NCBI GenBank assembly: GCA_027886175.1
Contig: JAJNNQ010000006.1
Coordinates: 14,041,001-14,105,000, forward strand
Length of the DNA stretch: 64,000 nucleotides
DNA from: Phylloscopus collybita
Taxonomy: Eukaryota; Chordata; Aves; Passeriformes; Phylloscopidae
Direction: 5' to 3'
Part shown: piece by piece, positions 59,601-64,000 of the stretch
Position numbering within the stretch: position 1 is the stretch's first letter
Layout of the letters: every line of letters begins with the position of its first letter
Notes under the pieces: model-generated
Databases searched by the model: none
Seen by the model: the letters and a program-made list of their open reading frames with translations, nothing else
Told to the model about the DNA's origin: nothing
Made by a program: the position numbers and the translations under genes

Positions 59601-62105
59601 CCGAGACCGTTCATCTTTTTTCCTTTCATCACGACTTCTAAAAATGAAATATTAGAGGTTAATTTCAAGAATTATGAAGCCATAATTCAAAATCTTAACT
59701 ACTTGAAAACTTTAAGAAACGTCAAACGAGAGAAGAGCTACAAATTGTACGTAACTTATGGCTACTCCTTTCTTCTCAGAAGGATTTTAAAATTAATTTC
59801 CCTTATTCATTTCATTTTTACCGTATCTAAGACTTAAAAACATACATAAATTTCTGTTTCTGCCCAATACTGCATATTTCCCAATCTGGAAACACCAAGA
59901 CTTACAGAAGGGAACGCTTCTAAATCAAAATTCAAACTCAATATCAAGCAGAATAAATACTGCAATATAAACTGCAAATCTAACACCAGAACTACTCTTA
60001 AAACTCCAAGGATGACAGCTGTGCACAACTCAAGAGACAGGTTACACTGACACACCCTCACCACTTAACTACACATACGTAAAAGCAACAGAAGTCTTCT
60101 TTTTAGGCTTATTAGATGACAACACAGAAACAAAGTATTTAATTCAGTAAAAAATCCAAATCCATCTGATTACTGATATAATACAAGGGGGTGAGCAAAA
60201 ATTTTTACCTGGTGTCTCTGTAGCGAGAACTTGACTGAGGAGGGCTGTGATTTAATCTTCTAGAGAACTTTTTCTCTCGCTCTTCCTCTTTAACTATCTG
60301 AATTCAAAGCATATATATTAGATCAAAACATGAGTACACTAAAATGCAGACTTCTGCATAACCAACTAAAAACTGATCAATCAGCAGTAACACTAAATTA
60401 AATATTTCAGTCTCTAACATAATTACAGAATCTTCATAAAATGTTCATTTCTATTTCCAGGAATATTCAAAGCCCTGTTTGAGAGAAAATAAAATAATCA
60501 ATCTTTATAGTGCTGCACTGAAAATACAGCTGTTTTTACAGCAGGTAGACAAAAAATCGTGTAAAGGCTTTGGGAAGATCTGAAAAGGCATGGATATTCA
60601 ACAACAAACATCGAAGTACTTTTTTCATCAGCAGGTTATCTAGTTTAGTTCACACTTTAAACACTGTCACACAAGAAAACCTAGACTCCTATAGAAAAGC
60701 ACAAACTTAACTCTTCTGACTCAATGAACAACATAAACACTTGTGACAAAAGGATGTTATCTGGATCAAGCAGCTGAAGGACTGAGAATTGCCATTTAGA
60801 ATGGCAGCCTGGATTTATGGAGAACTGAAGAGCAGCACAACTACAACAGCAACTTTGACCAGAGAACTAATGCAATTTGTACTGCTGCTCCTACACTACT
60901 CAATGACTTCATTTACCTTTGCCTCAGCAAAACCATTTTGGTTTACCTTAGAAACACCCACTAGTGTTAGAAAAATCGTGCAGCAGTGCTCAACATGCCA
61001 AGCACAAATCTTCTGACTTATTTTATTACTGTAATTATTAATAATATTAGGAATAAACATTATTATTGATATAAACTATAATAAATTACTAATTACTGTT
61101 ACTAATGAACACTATGAAGTTAAATACACATGCAAATTACATGAATGAGAAAAAAGATGTACATGTAAATTAAAATTAAAGCCCACCTCTTCTTTTTTTG
61201 TCTCTTTTTCCTGGTGCTGAAAAAATTCTACTTTCAGGCTTCCTGATGATGGCTGTTCTGGTGGAGGTAGGTAGCTTTTTGTATTCACAGCATCAAACAG
61301 TTTTTCCACAAAGATCTGAGTTTCTAAAAGTAAACAGTGTACAAATATCCATTATACAAAGCCATGATTAACATTTGCTTTAGAAATTAATAAATAAATA
61401 AACCCATAAAAAACCCAGAGAAGCAACCAAAACCAGCATTCAGCAAAAAGTTAAAACAACAGAGGATTTTTTTTAAATACTGTGTTCCTAATTTGTATTT
61501 TTAAAGGGCATCTACAGAATCAAAAAATATGTTCAATAATTCAATTCTTGAATTACTTAGTGTCTCTTAATAAAGCATCTGGAAAAATATTTCTGGCATA
61601 TATATACAGAGGTTCAATACTTGTCCAGGGAGGTTGTGGATGATCCAGCCCTGGAAGCATTCAAGATCAGGTTAGACAAGGCCCTTGGCCTAATAAACCT
61701 GGTCTAGAGTGAGATATCCCTGCCCAGAAAAATCTTTACAGTTCGTTTCAACCCAAACCATTCTATGATTCTGGGCCTCTGTGAGTACTAACAAAACACA
61801 TACTTAATATATGCATGCTAACCTATACACCTGGGCTCCTTAAAATTACATTATGAAAACTGAATTACATTCTACAAAGTAACAAAGCTAATAAAAAGAT
61901 CAAAGCCTGATTCTATGGCAAATGATTGCTTGAATGAATTGAACACAGAATTTTCACTAATCCTAATTTTATGACAAAGCCCATACCTTTCTGAAGAAAT
62001 ACATCCAGCTGATCAACACACAATGCCTTCAGCTCCTTTTCACTTTTATCCTTCTTTACCAAAGCCAGAACATATTTAGCTAGGGCAGATGGATCTGCAT
62101 CACAT
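23560..62105 (-). CDS. RBM26: RNA-binding motif protein 26 (coding exons 2-22; exon 1 off the right edge)
   Basis: Twenty-one exons join in phase to 2,962 coding bases, about 986 residues plus stop. With the expected 23 residues of exon 1 the protein would be about 1010 aa, against 1007 for the human form as I remember it. Domains (numbering assumes 23 residues in exon 1): end of the N-terminal PWI-like region (24-80), Arg/Ser-rich segment (about 170-210), CCCH zinc finger with C292-X8-C301-X5-C307-X3-H311, proline-rich segment (about 336-420), RRM1 (about 530-604), charged coiled coil (about 720-845), RGG segment (about 852-884), RRM2 (about 895-962) and an acidic tail. RBM26 is a nuclear RNA-binding protein linked with RBM27 to poly(A)-tail exosome targeting through MTR4 and ZFC3H1. 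It is told from RBM27 by near-identity to RBM26 across both RRMs and the finger. No frameshift or premature stop is seen, so the gene looks functional. Confidence 0.97.
26917..27030 (-). CDS. RBM26: RBM26 exon 21: end of RRM2 and acidic linker
   Basis: Encodes AAIHGSRFKGQELKLAWNKP then VASMSAIETEEAEPDEEE (38 codons). GQELKLAW is the last strand of RRM2. Acceptor gttctag, donor gtaagc. Intron 20 (27031-29791) shows no recognisable element. Confidence 0.97.
29792..29878 (-). CDS. RBM26: RBM26 exon 20: core of RRM2
   Basis: Encodes QYGEIEDCQIDDSSLHAVIT then FKTRAEAEA (29 codons). HAVITFKT is the RNP1-like strand, with a non-aromatic residue at the usual first aromatic position, so RNA contact may be atypical. 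Acceptor tcaaaag, donor gtgagt. Intron 19 (29879-31566) holds nothing I recognise apart from a T run near 30658. Confidence 0.97.
31567..31776 (-). CDS. RBM26: RBM26 exon 19: RGG segment and start of RRM2
   Basis: Encodes 70 codons: AAKRGILSSV, an Arg/Gly-rich stretch from RGRGVHARGR to RGRGRGRGVP, then VHAVVDHRPRALEISAFTES and DREDLLPHFA. The RG-rich part can bind RNA and be methylated on arginine; LEISAFT is the RNP2-like strand of RRM2. Acceptor atcttag, donor gtatgt. The exon is rich in CpG and GC against an AT-rich background, mainly through CGN arginine codons. Confidence 0.97.
32777..32800. repeat. Perfect 24-bp palindrome in RBM26 intron 18
   Basis: TTTAAACATTTTAAAATGTTTAAA is exactly its own reverse complement, with no loop. 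It sits in AT-rich DNA of intron 18 (31777-34307), which is otherwise without recognisable elements. Confidence 0.9.
34308..34412 (-). CDS. RBM26: RBM26 exon 18: coiled coil end
   Basis: Encodes MQKELLDTELDLYKKMQAGE then EVTELRRKYTELQLE (35 codons). Acceptor tttcttag, donor gtatgt. It closes the charged helical region. Phase 0 on both sides. Confidence 0.97.
34702..34721. repeat. Poly-A homopolymer, 20 bases
   Basis: Uninterrupted A run inside intron 17 on the plus strand. Confidence 0.95.
34938..35003. repeat. A-rich (CAAAA)n low-complexity tract
   Basis: Repeated CAAAA units followed by AAATAAAA-like sequence and a CCCC block, similar to the A/C tracts at 16.0 and 18.1 kb but shorter. Confidence 0.85.
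37121..37240 (+). mobile_element. CR1 LINE internal fragment in RBM26 intron 17
   Basis: 'ttaaagaggacctgacaacaaaggacatgagaacagcagaggtactcagtacctcctactcctcagtctttactggaaagac' follows an internal CR1 region in sense orientation. It ends where a second CR1 fragment in the opposite orientation begins, so it is either a rearranged insertion or two separate ones. Confidence 0.8.
37242..37470 (-). mobile_element. CR1 LINE 3' fragment in RBM26 intron 17
   Basis: Begins 'gaatcacagaatcatcaatgttggaagagatcgttaagatcaagtccaacc', the reversed CR1 3' end, and continues with 'cccagcacttgatccagacctgaagcaccttaaacaccacagggatggtgactacaccacc'. It reads on the minus strand, head to head with the fragment at 37121-37240. 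Confidence 0.9.
38253..38423 (-). CDS. RBM26: RBM26 exon 17: coiled coil
   Basis: Encodes 57 codons from MLISKLEKNKAMKSEDKAEI through ITKLKDELKG to SVKTKTQ. The stretch GVSPGGGTPLKS differs from, and is one residue longer than, the mammalian segment as I recall it. Acceptor tggacag, donor gtactc (off consensus at +4). Phase 0 on both sides. Intron 16 (38424-39077) is featureless. Confidence 0.96.
39078..39152 (-). CDS. RBM26: RBM26 exon 16: coiled coil
   Basis: Encodes EALRLQQDVRKKKQEILEKH then IETQK (25 codons), a strongly charged helical segment. Acceptor gcttctag, donor gtaaaa. Phase 0 on both sides. Intron 15 (39153-41307) contains an unexplained set of overlapping open stretches at about 39.6-40.26 kb on the minus strand. 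Confidence 0.96.
41308..41436 (-). CDS. RBM26: RBM26 exon 15
   Basis: Encodes 43 codons from VLSTSTGLTKTVYNPAALKA to SNEAQKKKQ, leading into the charged coiled-coil region. Acceptor cctatag, donor gtaaat. Phase 0 on both sides. Intron 14 (41437-44560, 3.1 kb) shows only short random frames and A-rich stretches. Confidence 0.96.
44561..44632 (-). CDS. RBM26: RBM26 exon 14
   Basis: A 72-base exon of 24 codons, NVTKLSVKDRLGFVSKPVTP then ATEK. Acceptor tttcttag, donor gtgaga. The VKDRLGF motif resembles VKERLGP in exon 13, a short internal repeat of the protein. Phase 0 on both sides. Intron 13 (44633-45626) is featureless. Confidence 0.95.
45627..45758 (-). CDS. RBM26: RBM26 exon 13
   Basis: Encodes 44 codons from VIQPLVQQPTLPVVKQSVKE to ANTDVAQ. 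Acceptor gttccag, donor gtttgt. The exon and its 3' splice site are much richer in GC than their surroundings. The sequence before the AG is G-rich instead of pyrimidine-rich, and the reading frame stays open about 21 codons upstream of it to an in-frame ATG. Both an alternative longer exon and regulated skipping are possible. Phase 0 on both sides means skipping would keep the frame. The rest of intron 12 (45759-49240) is AT-rich. Confidence 0.93.
48337..48635 (-). mobile_element. CR1 LINE fragment in RBM26 intron 12
   Basis: Reversed CR1 order is visible: 'agagcattatagttgtaagggacc', 'catcgagtccaactgtctgatcac', 'aaggacactgtccaaataccttttaaacagtgacaggcttggggacatcagccacctc', 'aaagaaatgcttcatgtcc'. 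It reads on the minus strand, the same as RBM26. The terminal octamer repeat is decayed. Confidence 0.9.
49241..49405 (-). CDS. RBM26: RBM26 exon 12: rest of RRM1
   Basis: Encodes 55 codons from VAYQGDPEGALIQFATHEEA to YWHREGSAPQIQTTAQK. GALIQFAT is the RNP1-like strand, and NNRFIKVYW closes the RRM fold. Acceptor cttag, donor gtagaa. The phase is 0 on both sides. Intron 11 (49406-50788) shows no mobile element. Confidence 0.97.
50789..50948 (-). CDS. RBM26: RBM26 exon 11: start of RRM1
   Basis: Encodes QNFNRTNSPGFQKKVQFGNE, then TKLELRKVPPELNNISKLNE and HFSKFGNLVNLQ (53 codons after a split Lys). LELRKVP is the RNP2-like strand of RRM1. Acceptor tgttgcag, donor gtaaga. Asn in FGNLVN stands where mammals have Thr. 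Intron 10 (50949-51714) holds nothing I recognise. Confidence 0.97.
51715..51826 (-). CDS. RBM26: RBM26 exon 10
   Basis: Encodes KPPNKSSMRIVVDAESRKRT to PTKKTWFD, with a split Lys at the 3' end. Acceptor gtttacag, donor gtgagt. It is a basic linker before RRM1, strongly conserved with the mammalian protein. Intron 9 (51827-52842) shows no mobile element; a small tandem duplication of gattcacaat lies near 52118-52140. Confidence 0.96.
52843..52983 (-). CDS. RBM26: RBM26 exon 9
   Basis: Encodes 46 codons from TYDTDGYNPEAPSITNTSRP to SGDMDLPPR and a split Glu. Acceptor ttaccag, donor gtatgc. The residue at the 5' junction is Glu, where the mammalian protein has Asp as I recall. The segment has no named domain. 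Intron 8 (52984-53369) is short and featureless. Confidence 0.96.
53370..53510 (-). CDS. RBM26: RBM26 exon 8: second part of the proline-rich segment
   Basis: Encodes 46 codons from PPPPLPPLQPAGMDAPPNSA to PPPAPPSLFTA plus one base of Glu. Acceptor tttgacag, donor gtgtag (weaker than the consensus gtaagt). Intron 7 (53511-54975) shows no recognisable element. Confidence 0.96.
54976..55215 (-). CDS. RBM26: RBM26 exon 7: CCCH finger and proline-rich segment
   Basis: Encodes 79 codons. It begins KGFCMRGDMCPFDHGSDPVV, which supplies C301, C307 and H311 of the CCCH zinc finger, and then runs into a Pro-rich stretch with PPPPGLPPPPPIL and RPPVPPPGPLPPSLPP. Acceptor gtttcag, donor gtaatt. Proline tracts of this type bind WW, SH3 or EVH1 domains. 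Intron 6 (55216-57373) holds a plus-strand CR1 copy. Confidence 0.97.
55803..56247 (+). mobile_element. CR1 LINE fragment in RBM26 intron 6
   Basis: About 445 bases in CR1 order: 'ctcttatgaggaatggctgagagag', 'tgttcagactggaggaaagaaggctcag', then 'tggatgccccattcctggaaacattcaaggccatgttggacagggctctgagcaa', then 'gacatttacagggcccttctagcccaaact'. It reads on the plus strand, opposite to RBM26. No intact reverse transcriptase frame remains. Confidence 0.92.
57374..57634 (-). CDS. RBM26: RBM26 exon 6: linker and first cysteine of the CCCH finger
   Basis: Encodes 86 codons from RDLGKPKYDMDRTDPLENNY to PLPKKRCRDYD plus the first base of Glu. Acceptor gttacag, donor gtaagt. The last cysteine (C292) is the first zinc ligand; the other three ligands are in exon 7. 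Intron 5 (57635-59425) contains a CR1 3' fragment and a short direct repeat of aatgaaataataat near 58230-58265. Confidence 0.97.
57766..57895 (+). mobile_element. CR1 LINE 3' fragment in RBM26 intron 5
   Basis: The run 'cctgtggagtctccacccttgg', 'ataacccagctggtcctaagcaacctgctcc' and 'gggtgttggactacaccacc' follows the CR1 3' region in order and reads on the plus strand. The ATTCTATGATTCT end is missing or decayed. Confidence 0.85.
59426..59637 (-). CDS. RBM26: RBM26 exon 5: Arg/Ser-rich segment
   Basis: Encodes 70 codons from SRDERKKDER to RSRSRTRSR, with many RS and RD dipeptides, the type of segment that targets proteins to nuclear speckles and is phosphorylated by SR kinases. Acceptor catttttag, donor gtacca. 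Other frames of the same exon give long shadows because of its repetitive Arg codons. Confidence 0.96.
60209..60297 (-). CDS. RBM26: RBM26 exon 4
   Basis: Encodes IVKEEEREKKFSRRLNHSPP then QSSSRYRDT and two bases of Arg (29 codons plus AG). Acceptor gaattcag, donor gtaaaa. It links the acidic/basic linker to the Arg/Ser segment. Asp-Thr near its end replaces the Glu-Asn I expect in mammals. Intron 4 (59638-60208) has no recognisable feature. Confidence 0.95.
61187..61323 (-). CDS. RBM26: RBM26 exon 3
   Basis: Encodes TQIFVEKLFDAVNTKSYLPP and on to KETKKEE (45 codons after a split Glu). Acceptor cttttag, donor gtgggc. It ends the N-terminal domain and begins a charged linker. A second AG eight bases inside the exon (actcag) would break the frame, so the upstream AG is chosen. 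Intron 3 (60298-61186) holds AT-rich sequence and nothing I recognise. Confidence 0.96.
61625..61774 (+). mobile_element. CR1 LINE 3' fragment in RBM26 intron 2
   Basis: The segment from 'ccagggaggttgtggatgatcc' to 'aacccaaaccattctatgattctg' follows the terminal 150 bases of avian CR1, including the diagnostic ATTCTATGATTCT end. It reads on the plus strand, opposite to RBM26. Confidence 0.9.
61987..62105 (-). CDS. RBM26: RBM26 exon 2: N-terminal PWI-like region
   Basis: Encodes CDADPSALAKYVLALVKKDK and the following residues to DVFLQK (39 full codons). Acceptor tgtag and donor gtatgg are canonical. It starts at phase 2 of a split Ile codon, so exon 1 must end in AT. This is part of the helical N-terminal domain shared by RBM26 and RBM27. 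Intron 2 (61324-61986) contains a CR1 3' fragment. Confidence 0.96.
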
Positions 62106-62553
62106 CTACAAATAAATTAGGTAGGAAAAAAAAGGCAATTTAATTACAGAAATTAATGTCTGAAACTGGTATGACCAATACATATATAGTGCAAAACCAT
62201 TTCCTACCAAAGCCATTGAAAAATACTCAGGTGTATTTTACAAAACAGAGTCCAGATACATAAAGTCTCTAGTATCAATTTCCTTTTCAAAAGAACAATT
62301 GCCTAGAATATTCCCTAACAATATTGCACAGAGAACATCAAAGAAAACTAGAACAAATTATTTCATAAGAAACAGCCTCAACTGCCTAACTGTTCTGCAT
62401 TAAAAAAAAAAAAAAGGACAAGGAATACTTCCCTAACTCCCCAAAGAAGGAATCAATAATTCTGAATGTAACACTGAGTAACTGTTATCGGGGAAAAGTC
62501 AGTCTATCTAATTACAAATGAATACAGGGATACAGCAGAAGTAATCTATGCTA

Positions 62554-62607
<54 letters not shown>

Positions 62608-64000
62608 CCCTCAGGTATTCTCCTAAATACACTTTCAAAGCTCTTATTACTACTTACATATGAACACCATGAAAACTGAAACTGATTTTTTCAGTTTCAA
62701 ACTTGGTTTCAAAAGCCTAAATTCATATATTGTAACAGACATTTCTGTAAGAGGTACACTGAAAATTGAGGGAAATTTAGGGAATCATTATGCAGTTCAC
62801 ATCTGAATTCAGGAATCAACCTACAATTACACACAGAGTGCCTCAATGTAGAAGCTGACGATCGTATCCACATCAACAAAGAACTTAAAATGAAGAAAGC
62901 CATGTATCCAGTAGAATATTATTTAATATAACTGGCATTTTTTTACAATGCTTCACAAATAGGACTCTACAGTGAACTTTGTGGTGGCGTTGTAAAGCCT
63001 GTCAAAGCAAGTGAGACTACTGCACAAAACTATTCATGTTTCAAAAAAGTGTAACTAATGAAACGGTAAGACACTGGTCTTAAACAACTTAATCTCCTTA
63101 TTTAGCATCAAAGGAAGACTTCAGGCCCCACAAAGTAACGCAGGATTCAATGGATGCATACTGGTCATGTGATACAGACAGCTTATTTGGGTGTCATCAA
63201 AGTTTGCCCTAATGTTTTAAAGAATGACAACAAGAAAAAAAAACAAAACTGCATTGATGCATCCTAACTGTACATGCTTTCTAGGAAAATAACCAATAAG
63301 AAAAATTAATATGTGGTCAGGGAGTTGCAATGAATATGAACGTTACACAAATACTGCTCTAGCATAGAGATCCAACAGTCATAATAAAGGAACAAAAGTT
63401 TGAAATCCCTTCCACAATGAGTAAGATACAAATGCTGAAGCTTAATTACTACTCTAAATGTTGATCACTGAAACGACATTATTTTGGACACTGGGCAAAA
63501 GAACCCCAATCCCTAAACAAACTTATCACACCACCTAACTCCCCTCGCCAGAGAAACTTATCTCCTGCACATGCAAGCAATATCCCCCATGCAAACATAT
63601 CTGCTAAGCAAAGGAAGCTGATCTGTCAGCATCACTTAGAGACAGCTTGGGCCCAGCACACAGAGCCCTGAAGTTAAATGTCAGAGCTTCAAATGGCATC
63701 CTCTAGAAAGCAGGCAATAGTAGAATCTCATGCTGAAAAAGCAACTTGGGCTGCTAGCGGACGTACTGCTCTATTCCATGTTAGTCTGCATTATTTATAG
63801 ATCCAGGAAATGGGAGTTCATAATCAGTCTACATTCCAAAAGAACCCACGCACACTAAACGAACAAAATGAAAATATATACTTTGAATCAAAAACCAGAC
63901 TTCACACTGACTGAAAAATCTTCAGACATTTTTCACATCTCGCTTGCACCATTCAGGTCTAACAATTCTCCATCCAGAAGAAAATACTGTCCAAGCACCA
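62106..64000 (-). other. RBM26: RBM26 intron 1 (partial)
   Basis: No sequence matching the expected N-terminal residues (a short Met-Val-Ser-Lys start followed by the PWI-like helices) is present here, so exon 1 and the promoter lie beyond 64000. The only notable element is an A run of 51 bases at 62555-62605. There is no CpG-rich stretch that would suggest a promoter. Confidence 0.7.
62555..62605. repeat. Poly-A homopolymer, 51 bases
   Basis: An uninterrupted run of 51 A on the plus strand (poly-T in the RBM26 sense strand), inside intron 1. No retroposed body is recognisable next to it. Confidence 0.95.

Noticed and set aside
59405..59668. Second long minus-strand frame over exon 5
   Set aside because: An off-frame shadow of the Arg/Ser-rich exon; the other frame matches RBM26 and joins its neighbours in phase.
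62106..64000. Search for RBM26 exon 1 or its promoter
   Set aside because: No matching N-terminal coding sequence or CpG-rich region is present, so it lies off the right edge.
1..64000. CRISPR arrays, bacterial operons, tRNA or rRNA genes
   Set aside because: No regularly spaced repeats, cloverleaf-like A/B box pairs or ribosomal sequence were seen; the window is vertebrate DNA.

Overview
This window is vertebrate nuclear DNA, almost certainly from a bird. It is AT-rich, holds one widely spaced multi-exon gene with GT-AG introns, and carries scattered CR1-type LINE fragments, several with the characteristic ATTCTATGATTCT-like 3' end. There is no bacterial gene organisation, no operon and no CRISPR array. 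The species cannot be named from the sequence.

The right two thirds (about 23.0-64.0 kb) is the gene for RNA-binding motif protein 26 (RBM26), read on the minus strand. Twenty-one consecutive coding exons can be placed with canonical splice sites and consistent reading phase, from 62105 down to the stop codon at 23560-23562. Together they encode about 986 residues. Only the first coding exon (about 23 residues) and the promoter are missing, beyond the right edge. In order the protein has: the end of an N-terminal PWI-like helical region, an acidic/basic linker, an Arg/Ser-rich segment, a CCCH zinc finger split by an intron, a long proline-rich segment, RRM1, a charged coiled-coil stretch, an Arg-Gly-rich (RGG) segment, RRM2 and a very acidic C-terminus. 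RBM26 and its paralogue RBM27 are nuclear RNA-binding proteins associated with the MTR4/ZFC3H1 poly(A)-tail exosome-targeting pathway (established knowledge). A likely 3'UTR runs from 23559 to a poly(A) signal at 22977-22982.

The left third (1 to about 22.9 kb) lies downstream of RBM26, and I find no supportable gene there. It holds a CR1 copy (275-745), a cluster of degenerate LTR-retroelement-like sequence (2323-3950), an ancient CR1 3' end (6725-6800), a 22-base poly-G run (9124-9145), two long A/C-only tracts (one next to a G/T tract that could pair with it), and AT-rich sequence with two compact inverted repeats that are candidate regulatory elements.

I found no new multi-gene system. 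The points most worth a second look concern RBM26 splicing and 3'-end formation (tandem acceptor at the last exon, G-rich weak acceptor at exon 13, A-tract abutting the cleavage region), two unexplained open stretches in introns 15 and 17, and the unusual simple-sequence tracts.
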